From Ochrobactrum teleogrylli (GTDB lineage Bacteria > Pseudomonadota > Alphaproteobacteria > Rhizobiales > Rhizobiaceae), in the NCBI RefSeq assembly GCF_006376685.1, contig NZ_VEWL01000014.1, positions 56,356 to 120,355 on the forward strand: 64,000 nucleotides of DNA, read 5' to 3'. Of the stretch, positions 33,840-41,882 are shown piece by piece. Position 1 is the first letter of the stretch, and every line of letters starts with the position of its first letter. Under the pieces are notes generated by a model, which did no database searches, was not told the DNA's origin, and saw only the letters and a list, made by a program, of their open reading frames with translations. Position numbers and translations under genes: made by a program.

Positions 33840-34741
33840 CGCGGGTCCTCGTTACCGGTGGGGCCGGTTTTCTGGGCGGATGGATTTTGAAGGCGTTGAA
33901 GGCGCAAGCTCACGAAGTGCGGATATTCGACCGTACCAGTGATCGACGTATTCTGCGGGAAATTGTCGGCGACGAGGCTGAGCAGGTTGAGTGGTATCAA
34001 GGCGATATCGCAGATGCAGAGGCTGTAAAGGCGGCTGCCAGCAATTGTACCTCTATTGTCCATCTTGCAGCACTTTTAACGCCCGCCTGCAAGAACGATC
34101 CGGTGCTCGGTGCAACGGTCAATCTGATTGGTACGCTGAATGTTTTCGAAGCCGCCAAGGCAAATGCGATTGGGCGGGTGGCCTATGCCAGCAGTGCTGC
34201 CGTCTTTGGCCCGGACGATGGGCTGACGCCTTATCCGGTCACGCAGTATGGTGCTTTCAAACTCGCATGCGAGGGAAGCGCCAGAGCCTATTGGCATGAT
34301 TCTGGTATTGCCAGTATCGGCCTGCGTCCCACTGTTGTTTACGGGCCGGGCCGGGAAAGCGGGCTAACCGCCGGGCCGACAATTGCCTGTCGCGAAGCGG
34401 TTCGTGGCAATTCTTATACAATTGGCTATTCAGGGCCGCAGGACATGGTTTTCGTGGCTGATGTGGCGGCGGCGTTTGCGGCTGCGGCAACACGATCTTA
34501 CGAAGGTGCGCACGCCTTTTCGCTGGGTGGCGCATGCGAGGATGTGCCCGACGTCATCCGGGCGATCCGGTCAGAAATACCCGGTGCCAAAATCGACTTT
34601 GCCGGTGAAGCCGTACCGATGGCGCCCAATATCGCGGCAACCGACAACAAGCGTCTGCTGGGAGCCATCCCCGTCACGTCGCTGCGTGACGGGATTGCCC
34701 AGACCGTTGCCCATTATCGTGCAGTGGCGAGAGCAGCCTGA
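33836..34741 (+). CDS. NAD-dependent epimerase/dehydratase (extended SDR)
   Basis: 301 residues: VTGGAGFLGGWILKALKA at the N-terminus, HLAALLTP, SSAAVFG, active site YGAFKLACEG, and GLRPTVVYGPGR typical of sugar-nucleotide epimerases, here more likely a catabolic ketose or hydroxysteroid-type dehydrogenase. Its last 28 bases overlap the end of the convergent tetR gene, an unusual tail-to-tail overlap. Coupled to the preceding barrel-fold gene by ATGA. Confidence 0.83.
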   Translation: MTRVLVTGGAGFLGGWILKALKAQAHEVRIFDRTSDRRILREIVGDEAEQVEWYQGDIADAEAVKAAASNCTSIVHLAALLTPACKNDPVLGATVNLIGTLNVFEAAKANAIGRVAYASSAAVFGPDDGLTPYPVTQYGAFKLACEGSARAYWHDSGIASIGLRPTVVYGPGRESGLTAGPTIACREAVRGNSYTIGYSGPQDMVFVADVAAAFAAAATRSYEGAHAFSLGGACEDVPDVIRAIRSEIPGAKIDFAGEAVPMAPNIAATDNKRLLGAIPVTSLRDGIAQTVAHYRAVARAA

Positions 34742-35403
34742 TGGCCATCTACAGCGATAAATCGCAGGATCATGTCGGTCATCGTCTGCAAGCGGGCATC
34801 GATAGCGTCTTCCGCAAGGAGTTCACGACCGAACAGGACCTTCAGCGTGTGCCGGTTGGAGACATAGGTAAAACCAAGCGCAGAGATGGAGATATAGAGA
34901 TCGAGCGGATCGACATGACGGAAAAGTCCCTGGGCGACACCGCTCTCGATAATCGTCGATACTCTGTTGACGATGGCGCTGTTGAGCCCCTCCATGCCGG
35001 TCGCCGCCTGCAAATGGACGGCACCATGCAGGTTCTCGGTATTGATCATCCGCACGAAGGCTGGATTGTCGATGTAATAACGGAAGGTAAAGGAGATCAG
35101 CGCTTTCATCGCGCCAATGGGGTCGGCGGGATCAAGCAACAGCTGCTCTTCAGCGGAACGGATGCCGACATATAGGTGTTCCATGGCCGCAAGGTAGAGT
35201 TCCTCCTTGCTGCCGAAATAATGGTAGACCATCGCCTTATTGGAATTCGCCCGCTGCGCAATGCGATCCACCCGAGCGCCGCCAATTCCATGGGTCGAAA
35301 ATTCCGCAATAGCGGATTCAAGCAGAAGGCGCCTGCGTTTTTCCGGCGATCGTTGCCCAGGATCGAGCGTGTTCTGTGTTGGCATCGTATCGGTATTCGT
35401 CAT
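34714..35403 (-). CDS. TetR-family transcriptional repressor
   Basis: 229 residues: N-terminal HTH (AIAEFSTHGIGGARVDRIAQRANSNKAMVYHYFGSKEELYLA, about 31-72) with a helical ligand domain after it. GAGGAA precedes ATG 35403. It is divergent from the ABC operon at 35609, and a classical dyad AACCAAC-TG-GTTGGTT lies between the -35 and -10 of that operon, so it probably represses the operon until an imported or processed ligand releases it. Confidence 0.88.
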   Translation of the reverse strand: MTNTDTMPTQNTLDPGQRSPEKRRRLLLESAIAEFSTHGIGGARVDRIAQRANSNKAMVYHYFGSKEELYLAAMEHLYVGIRSAEEQLLLDPADPIGAMKALISFTFRYYIDNPAFVRMINTENLHGAVHLQAATGMEGLNSAIVNRVSTIIESGVAQGLFRHVDPLDLYISISALGFTYVSNRHTLKVLFGRELLAEDAIDARLQTMTDMILRFIAVDGHQAALATAR

Positions 35404-35502
35404 CTGGATTCCTCGGACTGGCTGTCCTCTTACCACATTGGAAGGAATTGGGCAGCAGCTTGAGCATAAGTCATCGATCTGCGGACAGGGATATCACGTG
35501 GA

Positions 35503-35531
35503 TTGACATCAACCAACTGGTTGGTTAATAA
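35503..35531 (+). promoter_or_regulatory. Promoter with TetR-type operator
   Basis: TTGACA (35503-35508), 17-base spacer, TAATAA (35526-35531). The spacer is filled by AACCAACTGGTTGGTT (35511-35526), two 7-base inverted arms around TG. An operator in the spacer would block RNA polymerase directly. The divergent tetR gene is the obvious source of the repressor. Confidence 0.8.
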
Positions 35532-35608
35532 AAAAACGAACACAGGTCCGGTAGCGAAGAGGAGTCGCTGTCTGGACAAAACGGCACAAACCCTGAGGAG
35601 GACCATCA

Positions 35609-36442
35609 ATGCCGGGCAAATTCTCAATTCGTAATGCTGCACTGACGCTTTTTGCAGGCGTGGCTATGGTATTCGGCGCTTCTGCAGCCCATGCACAGGC
35701 CCTGGAGAAAATCAAAAGCGCAGGCGTCGTTCGCATCGGCGTGATGGGCGAACAGGCCCCATGGGGTTCAATCGACTCCACAGGCAACAATGTCGGCTAT
35801 GACGTCGATGTTGCGAAGCTGATCGGCGAGGAAATGGGTGTCAAGGTCGAGTTCGTGCCAAACGCCGTTGCTGCACGTATTCCCAACCTTTTGACCGGCA
35901 AGGTCGATCTGCAGATGGCGGTCATGGGCATGTATCCTGATCGCGCGAAAGCTGTCCAGTTCACCAAGCCCTATGCCGGGTTGAAGATCATTCTTCTGTC
36001 GAGCGCCAAGAACAACATTACCAAGATTGAAGACGCGAAAAGCCTTCGTATAGGCGTGCCGCGCGGCGCTGCGCAGGACAAGTCAATCACCAGTCTTCTG
36101 GGCGATGTCGCCAATATCCGCCGTTTCGATGATGACAGTTCGACAATGCAGGCGCTGGTATCCGGGCAGGTCGATGCCATTGGTGGCAACACCACCTACA
36201 AGATCAATCTCGACAAGGCTGCACCGGGCAACGATTACGAGCAGAAACTGGTCTTCAATGAACAGTGGATGGGCGTTACGACCAAGCTTGGCGACAAGGA
36301 AATCAACGCCTGGCTGAACCAGTTCATCGACAAGATCAAGGCAGATGGCCGTCTTGAGGCGATCAACAAGAAGTGGCTCGGCGAAGACAAGCTTCCGAAT
36401 TTCCCGGAGAAGCTCGAAGGCGTGCCCTACACAGTCGAATAA
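35609..36442 (+). CDS. ABC transporter amino-acid-type solute-binding protein
   Basis: 277 residues, family 3 periplasmic receptor. Signal peptide ends near AHAQA (residues 1-31), then EKIKSAGVVRIGVMGEQAPW, GYDVDVAKLIGEEMG and DLQMAVMGMYPDRAKAVQFT. GAGGAGG precedes the ATG. First gene of an operon that continues through four enzyme genes to two permeases and an ATPase. With those enzyme neighbours the ligand may be a cyclic or hydroxylated acid rather than an amino acid. Confidence 0.88.
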   Translation: MPGKFSIRNAALTLFAGVAMVFGASAAHAQALEKIKSAGVVRIGVMGEQAPWGSIDSTGNNVGYDVDVAKLIGEEMGVKVEFVPNAVAARIPNLLTGKVDLQMAVMGMYPDRAKAVQFTKPYAGLKIILLSSAKNNITKIEDAKSLRIGVPRGAAQDKSITSLLGDVANIRRFDDDSSTMQALVSGQVDAIGGNTTYKINLDKAAPGNDYEQKLVFNEQWMGVTTKLGDKEINAWLNQFIDKIKADGRLEAINKKWLGEDKLPNFPEKLEGVPYTVE

Positions 36443-36473
36443 GATCAGCGACAATTCCAATACAGCATGATGA

Positions 36474-36513
36474 GGCGGGGTGTGCGGCCGCGATTGTGAA
36501 GTCGCGCCCTCGT
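36474..36513 (+). repeat. Stem-loop after the binding-protein gene
   Basis: CGCGA (36490-36494) pairs with TCGCG, with further partial pairing of GAGG and CCTC outside. No T run. It may enhance the binding-protein mRNA level relative to downstream genes. Confidence 0.4.
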
Positions 36514-36532
36514 TTCCATGGAAAGTTTGAAC

Positions 36533-36967
36533 ATGCGTAAAATCTTCATACTGAACGGCCCCAACCTTAATCTGCTCGGTCAGCGTGAGCCGGAAATTTA
36601 CGGTCGAACGACGCTCGATGAAATTCGTTCCTGGGTGGAGGCGGATGCCGCAGAGTTTGGTGTGGCGATTGAGTTTCGCCAGTCGAACTTCGAAGGTGAA
36701 ATCATCGAAGCTATCCATACCGCACGTCACGAAGCGGTTGGGATCATCATCAATCCGGCCGCCTTTACTTTCACCTCGATTGCTATTCTTGATGCACTCA
36801 AGACCTTCAATGGTCCCAAGATCGAGCTGCACATTTCCAACGTGCATCAGCGTGAGGAAATCTATCACAAGTCGCTCGTATCGAGAACGGCAACAGCCGT
36901 GATGGCAGGTTTTGGAGCTCAAGGGTATCGCCTTGCTCTCAGGGCAATGACGGAGATGACGGCATGA
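36533..36967 (+). CDS. aroQ: Type II 3-dehydroquinate dehydratase paralogue
   Basis: 144 residues, the usual size. Retained are Asn11 (GPNLNLLG), Arg18 and Tyr23 (QREPEIYG, the catalytic loop), Asn74, Asp87, Glu98, catalytic His100 (ELHISNVH) and Arg107. Changed are the usual His of the THTS motif, now Phe80 (FTFTS), and the position of M. tuberculosis Arg112, now Tyr111; the usual GG is AA. Chemistry is probably kept but substrate anchoring differs, so it may be a catabolic dehydratase for an analogue of dehydroquinate. Start ATG 36533 matches the family N-terminus. Confidence 0.85.
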   Translation: MRKIFILNGPNLNLLGQREPEIYGRTTLDEIRSWVEADAAEFGVAIEFRQSNFEGEIIEAIHTARHEAVGIIINPAAFTFTSIAILDALKTFNGPKIELHISNVHQREEIYHKSLVSRTATAVMAGFGAQGYRLALRAMTEMTA

Positions 36968-38025
36968 CACGCATTGGTCTTATGGGGGCGGGCCTGATTG
37001 GCCGCGAACATGCGGAACTTCTGACTTCCAACCGGCGCGCGAAAATTGCCGCCATTTGCGACCCGACGCCAGCCGCTGCTGAAATGGCGGCACGGCTTTC
37101 CGTCCCGCATTTCTCCGACTATGGCACGATGCTCGATGAGGCAAAGCTGGACGGTGCCATCATCGCCCTGCCAAACCAGTTGCACGCACCGGCAGCTCTG
37201 GCTTGCATCGAGCGCGGTGTACCTTGCCTGATCGAAAAGCCGATTGCGGAAAGTCTGGCGTCAGCCAACCGGATTGTAGAAGCATCCGAACGTTCGGGTG
37301 TTGCTGTGCTCGTCGGGCATCAGCGGCGTCACAGCCCGGATATCCGGTCGGCAAAGCGTGCCATTGACGCGGGCGAACTCGGCCCTCTGGTTGCCGTCAA
37401 TGGCATGACCTTGTTTGACAAGCCCGATGACTATTTCAATACGGAATGGCGACGCAAATTGGGTGGTGGGGTGCTGTTGATCAATCTGATCCACGACATT
37501 GATGTGCTGCGCTATCTGGTAGGCGAGATCGAAAGTATACGCGCCTTTACGTCATCTGCGCGCCGCGGCTTCGAAGTGGAAGATACTGCAAGTATCTCGA
37601 TCCGCTTCGTCAATGGGGTACTGGGCACGTTCCTGATTTCCGATGGTGCCGTCAGCCCCTGGGCCTGGGAATATACGTCCGGTCAGGCGCTCTATCATCC
37701 GGCACAACCCGGACCATGCCTCTTCCTTGCCGGACGCAAGGCAGCATTGTCCGTTTCCGATATGTATCTATGGCGACACGCGGAGGAAAGTGATCATTGG
37801 CAGCATCCGCTGATCCGCGAATACCGGCCCGGTGATGGCTCGTTGACCTATGTGAACCAGCTCGACCATTTCGTCGATGTGATCCATGGCAATGCCAAGC
37901 CGTTGATCACGGCACGCGATGGCATGTTGACACTCGCCGCCACGCTTGCGGTCGATGTTGCGGGACGTGAGGACCGTACCGTGACCCTTGCTGAAATGTT
38001 GAACACAGCCGGAGTGGCGGCATGA
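36964..38025 (+). CDS. Gfo/Idh/MocA-family oxidoreductase
   Basis: 353 residues: N-terminal Rossmann domain (IGLMGAGLIGREHAELL), the family EKPIAESL motif near residue 91, and C-terminal alpha/beta domain with HDIDVLRYLVGE. NAD(P)-dependent dehydrogenases of this family act on inositols, sugars and other polyols. ATGA overlaps on both sides place it between the AroQ paralogue and a TIM barrel, so it likely oxidises a cyclic polyol or its product. Confidence 0.87.
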   Translation: MTRIGLMGAGLIGREHAELLTSNRRAKIAAICDPTPAAAEMAARLSVPHFSDYGTMLDEAKLDGAIIALPNQLHAPAALACIERGVPCLIEKPIAESLASANRIVEASERSGVAVLVGHQRRHSPDIRSAKRAIDAGELGPLVAVNGMTLFDKPDDYFNTEWRRKLGGGVLLINLIHDIDVLRYLVGEIESIRAFTSSARRGFEVEDTASISIRFVNGVLGTFLISDGAVSPWAWEYTSGQALYHPAQPGPCLFLAGRKAALSVSDMYLWRHAEESDHWQHPLIREYRPGDGSLTYVNQLDHFVDVIHGNAKPLITARDGMLTLAATLAVDVAGREDRTVTLAEMLNTAGVAA

Positions 38026-38852
38026 CGAGCAGAAAGACATCACTCTCGTTCCTGACCGGGCTTGGCGTCGCGCCGGAAGAAGCCGTGCTGGCCGCAGCGG
38101 AAGCAGGTTACGATTACCTCGGTTTTCGCCTGCTGCCCGCTGTTCCCGGTGGACTGGCTTATGCGCTGATGGACGAGCCAGCCCGTGTGAAATCACTTAT
38201 CAGCCTCATGAATGACAAGGGCGTCGAGGTATTTGACATCGAGATGATCCGCATAGGACCGGATTTCGATCCCGAGCCATATCTGCCATTTCTGGATTGC
38301 TCGGCCCAATTGGGTGCGCGTGCCATTCTGGTTGCGGGCGATGACGCCGACGAGGGGCGTTTGACCCACTCCTTTGTGAAACTGTGTGAGGCCGCGCGTC
38401 CTTTCGGTCTGTCGATGGATCTGGAGTTCATGCCGCAATCCGAACTCCGCGACCTTTCGGCTGCGACCCGCGTGCTGACTGCGGCTGACCAGCCAAATCA
38501 GGGCGTGATTATCGATACGCTCCATGTTTCGCGAGCGCGCACCACGATTGAAGAGATTGCCAATGTGCCGCGCCAATGGCTGCATTATGCGCAGATTTGC
38601 GATGCTCCGGCCAAAATTCCGGAAAGTCGTGAAGAGCTGAATTTTGCCGCACGCCACGAGCGGTTCCTGCCCGGAGAAGGCGAGCTCGATCTCATTGGCA
38701 TGTTCGATGCTTTGCCGGCTGATATCCCGGTTGCGGTCGAAATCCCGAATGATCGTCAGTCGAAAGGCTTGTCCGTTGCTGAATGGGCGAAGCGAACGCT
38801 GCGGGCATCAAATGACATACTGGCCAAAGTGACCGGGGAGGTTGTAGCGTGA
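38022..38852 (+). CDS. TIM-barrel protein, sugar-phosphate isomerase/DHS-dehydratase type, copy 3
   Basis: 276 residues, third paralogue: LSFLTGLGVAPEEAVLAAAEAG opening pattern, ligands Glu in LEFMPQ, Asp in IDTLHVSR, Gln in YAQICDAP, Glu in VAVEI, and RFLPGEGELDL. Starts by ATGA overlap behind the MocA gene and ends by a four-base overlap with the aldo-keto reductase. Here it is physically coupled to a DHQ-dehydratase-like gene, which strengthens the dehydroshikimate-dehydratase-type reading. Confidence 0.8.
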   Translation: MTSRKTSLSFLTGLGVAPEEAVLAAAEAGYDYLGFRLLPAVPGGLAYALMDEPARVKSLISLMNDKGVEVFDIEMIRIGPDFDPEPYLPFLDCSAQLGARAILVAGDDADEGRLTHSFVKLCEAARPFGLSMDLEFMPQSELRDLSAATRVLTAADQPNQGVIIDTLHVSRARTTIEEIANVPRQWLHYAQICDAPAKIPESREELNFAARHERFLPGEGELDLIGMFDALPADIPVAVEIPNDRQSKGLSVAEWAKRTLRASNDILAKVTGEVVA

Positions 38853-39676
38853 AAAACCTTGAAACCAAGACCATTCAGGGCGTGACGATCCCCAGCCTTG
38901 GACTGGGCACGTTCGAACTGAAAGGGCCGGAAGGCGAAGCTGCAATCCGCACGGCGATTGAGCTTGGCTATCGTCAGATCGATACGGCCATTCGCTATGG
39001 CAACGAGGTTGAAGTGGGGCGCGCTGTTCGCGAGAGCGGTGTCGCACGCGGAGACTTGTTCGTTACGTCCAAAATCTGGTTCACCGATCTTGATCCGGAA
39101 ACAGTTTCCCGCCGGGTCGATGAAAGCTTGGAGCGGCTTGGCTTTGACTATGTCGATCTGCTTTTGGTGCACTGGCCGAGCAAGACTGTTCCTCTCGGCG
39201 AAACGCTTTCAGCTTTTGCAGAAGCAAAAGCGAGCGGTAAGACCCGCCTGATCGGCGTCAGCAATTTCACGGTCGCACTTCTGGACGAAGCGCTGGATGT
39301 TCATAACGCCGAGTTGTTCTGCAATCAGGTCGAGTATCACCCTTATCTGTCGCAGGAGAAGCTCCTTACGCGCATGCGTGAGGCAGGCATGCTTTTAAAT
39401 GCCTATCAGCCGATCGCGCGGGGCAAGGTTTTCAACTCGGATATCCTTGTCGAGCTTGGGCGCAAATACGGAAAGTCCGCTGGCCAGGTCACCTTGCGCT
39501 GGCATCTACAGCAGGACAATGTTGGCGCCATTCCGCGCTCCGCCAAACCTGAGAATATGAAGTCCAACCGGGATATTTTTGATTTTGAATTGTCCCCGGA
39601 AGATATGGCGGCAATCCATGCGCTTGCACGCGGCGAACGGTTCTCCCGTTTTGAATGGGAACCCGAATGGGACTGA
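38849..39676 (+). CDS. Aldo-keto reductase
   Basis: 275 residues, AKR barrel with the catalytic tetrad Asp and Tyr (QIDTAIRYGNE), Lys (FVTSKIW) and His (LLLVHWPSK), and the NADP-binding AIPRSAKPENMKSN. GTG start at 38849 overlaps the preceding stop. NADPH-dependent reduction or oxidation of a carbonyl or polyol; substrate unknown but operon context points to the imported compound. Confidence 0.87.
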   Translation: MKNLETKTIQGVTIPSLGLGTFELKGPEGEAAIRTAIELGYRQIDTAIRYGNEVEVGRAVRESGVARGDLFVTSKIWFTDLDPETVSRRVDESLERLGFDYVDLLLVHWPSKTVPLGETLSAFAEAKASGKTRLIGVSNFTVALLDEALDVHNAELFCNQVEYHPYLSQEKLLTRMREAGMLLNAYQPIARGKVFNSDILVELGRKYGKSAGQVTLRWHLQQDNVGAIPRSAKPENMKSNRDIFDFELSPEDMAAIHALARGERFSRFEWEPEWD

Positions 39677-39701
39677 ACGCCCTGCTGGAGGAGGTTAGAA
39701 T

Positions 39702-40364
39702 ATGACACTTGATTTCAGCGTCGTCGCGGATGCCTGGCCCTCGCTGGTCTATGGGACACTGGGAACGCTATTCCTGGCCGTCGTTGGCATGACCCTCGCC
39801 ACCATCATCGGTGTCGTGGGGGTTGCAATCTTGCGGACTCATAGGGTGATCCCATCCTTTGTGGTCACGACCTTTGTTGAGGTGATCCGCAACACGCCGT
39901 TTCTGGTACAGATTTACTTCATCTTCTTTGCATTGCCTCTTGCGGGTGTACGGCTCAATCCCACACTGACGGCCATTCTTGCCCTCGGGTTGAATGGTGG
40001 TGCCTATGCCATTGAGATTATCCGTGGCGGGGTCGAAAGCATTCCGAAAGGTCAGACGGAAGCGGGACTGGCGCTCGGCCTTCACCGGCACGAAGTGTTC
40101 CGTATGATCGTTCTGAAACCAGCGTTGCGCGCGATATATCCATCACTGTCGAGCCAGTTCATCCTGCTCACGCTCACGACCGCAATTTGCACGTCGATCT
40201 CCGCCTATGAGTTGACGTCAGCGGGACAGCGCATCGAGGCGGAAACATTCCGCAGCTTTGAAACCTATTTCACGCTGACCGGCATTTATCTCGTGATCTC
40301 GCTGGTGACTATGTGGTCCCTTGCCGCCATCGGGCGACGTGCATTCAGCTATCCGCAGCGTTGA
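39702..40364 (+). CDS. Amino-acid-type ABC permease 1
   Basis: 220 residues, HisM/GlnP family inner-membrane protein with about five hydrophobic segments. EVIRNTPFLVQIYFIFFALP is the family N-terminal stretch and [19 protein letters not shown] the EAA loop. GGAGGAGG precedes the ATG. Pairs with the next permease. Confidence 0.87.
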   Translation: MTLDFSVVADAWPSLVYGTLGTLFLAVVGMTLATIIGVVGVAILRTHRVIPSFVVTTFVEVIRNTPFLVQIYFIFFALPLAGVRLNPTLTAILALGLNGGAYAIEIIRGGVESIPKGQTEAGLALGLHRHEVFRMIVLKPALRAIYPSLSSQFILLTLTTAICTSISAYELTSAGQRIEAETFRSFETYFTLTGIYLVISLVTMWSLAAIGRRAFSYPQR

Positions 40365-40376
40365 GGAGGACGACTT

Positions 40377-41021
40377 ATGGGACTGCAAGAATTCACCTAT
40401 CTGCTGCAAGGTCTCGGCTGGACGCTCATACTGACCGCTATGGCGTTTGCTGGCGGTATTGTCTCCGGCATCATCATCGCTCTGATGCGGGTATCGAAGC
40501 TCAAATGGGTTCGGGCTCTCGCAATCGGCTGGATAGGTCTCTTTCAGGGCACGCCTTTGCTGATGCAGCTCTTTGTTGCCTATTTCGGCTTGCCCCTTCT
40601 TGGTTTCGATCTCCCGGCATGGGCGGCGGTGGGCATAGCCCTCGCCGCGCACGCTTCGGCCTTTCTGGGTGAAATCTGGCGTGGCGCGATTGAAGCCGTT
40701 CCGAAAGGGCAGACTGAAGCGGCGGATGCGCTTGGACTGCATCGCTACAGCCTGATGGTCGACGTCATCATGCCGCAAGCGTTTAAACTATCGTTGCCGG
40801 CCACCGTTGGCTTTCTTGTTCAGCTTCTGAAGGGCACGTCGCTTGCCGCGATTGTTGGCTTCATTGAACTGACCCGCGCCGGTTCGATTATCTCCAATCA
40901 GATCTACCGACCGCTTCTTGTGTTCGGTGTTGTAGGGGCGATGTACTTCGCCATGTGCTGGCCGCTCTCCTTGTGGGGCAGGCGTATTGAACGACGCATG
41001 GCCGCCGGCCTCTCCAGATAA
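40377..41021 (+). CDS. Amino-acid-type ABC permease 2
   Basis: 214 residues, HisQ/GlnP family. IGLFQGTPLLMQLFVAYFGL and EAADALGLHRYSLMVDVIMP (EAA loop) are visible. GAGGAGGA precedes the ATG, 12 bases after the first permease. Forms the membrane channel for the binding protein at 35609. Confidence 0.87.
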   Translation: MGLQEFTYLLQGLGWTLILTAMAFAGGIVSGIIIALMRVSKLKWVRALAIGWIGLFQGTPLLMQLFVAYFGLPLLGFDLPAWAAVGIALAAHASAFLGEIWRGAIEAVPKGQTEAADALGLHRYSLMVDVIMPQAFKLSLPATVGFLVQLLKGTSLAAIVGFIELTRAGSIISNQIYRPLLVFGVVGAMYFAMCWPLSLWGRRIERRMAAGLSR

Positions 41022-41036
41022 GAAAGGGAACTTCTC

Positions 41037-41801
41037 ATGACAACTGATAAAAAGTCAGATGCGCCACCGATGATCATGATGCGCGACGTGGAGAAGTGGT
41101 ATGGCAACTTCTATGCGCTGAAAAAGGTCTCCCTGACGGTCGCAAAGGGAGAGAAGATCGTTCTGTGTGGTCCATCGGGGTCCGGCAAATCCACCCTGAT
41201 CCGTTGCATCAACCGATTGGAAGCGAGCCAGGGCGGCGAGATCGTCGTTGCCGGTCACGCGGTCAAGGAAGACCAGAAAGCCATTGATGCGGTGCGCCGT
41301 GAAGTTGGTATGGTCTTTCAGCAGTTCAACCTGTTTCCACATAAGACCGTATTGGAGAACTGCATTCTGGCGCCGATGCGGGTGCGCAAAATTTCGCGGG
41401 ACGAAGCGGAAGCGACGGCACGAAAATATCTCGACCGGGTGCGTATCGGTGATCAGGCCGAAAAATATCCCGCGCAGCTTTCCGGTGGACAGCAACAGCG
41501 CGTTGCTATTGCGCGGGCGCTATGCATGGAGCCCAAGGCCATGCTTTTCGATGAGCCGACTTCGGCGCTAGATCCCGAAATGGTCAAGGAAGTCCTTGAT
41601 ACGATGGTATCGCTTGCCCGCGATGGCATGACGATGATCTGCGTGACGCATGAAATGGGCTTCGCTCGTCAGGTTGCGGACCGGGTCATCTTCATGGCGG
41701 ACGGAGAGATTCTCGAAGAGAATGATCCCGAAACATTCTTTCGAGCGCCGGCGCATCCCCGCACACGAACCTTCCTCGGTGAGATACTACAGCACCACTA
41801 A
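41037..41801 (+). CDS. Amino-acid-type ABC ATPase
   Basis: 254 residues, GlnQ/HisP family: Walker [10 protein letters not shown] near residue 43, Q-loop [11 protein letters not shown], signature LSGGQQQR, Walker [15 protein letters not shown], switch VTHEMGFAR. All catalytic residues are intact. Last gene of the TetR-controlled operon, followed by a strong hairpin. Confidence 0.92.
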   Translation: MTTDKKSDAPPMIMMRDVEKWYGNFYALKKVSLTVAKGEKIVLCGPSGSGKSTLIRCINRLEASQGGEIVVAGHAVKEDQKAIDAVRREVGMVFQQFNLFPHKTVLENCILAPMRVRKISRDEAEATARKYLDRVRIGDQAEKYPAQLSGGQQQRVAIARALCMEPKAMLFDEPTSALDPEMVKEVLDTMVSLARDGMTMICVTHEMGFARQVADRVIFMADGEILEENDPETFFRAPAHPRTRTFLGEILQHH

Positions 41802-41825
41802 TCAACCAAATTCAGAAGCGCGTTA

Positions 41826-41853
41826 AATCTCCCGCTTTGACAAGCGGGAGATT
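41826..41853. terminator. Convergent stem-loop terminator
   Basis: AATCTCCCGCTT pairs perfectly with AAGCGGGAGATT, loop TGAC. It lies between the plus-strand ABC operon and the minus-strand transketolase-like operon and could serve both, though T runs are short. Confidence 0.7.
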
Positions 41854-41882
41854 GCTGCGAATGCAGGGTCGTTCTTGTGACC

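Noticed and set aside
36533..36967. Housekeeping shikimate-pathway aroQ
   Set aside because: It lies in a TetR-controlled transport operon and has lost His81 and Arg112 equivalents; no other aromatic biosynthesis gene (such as accB, usually next to aroQ) is adjacent.
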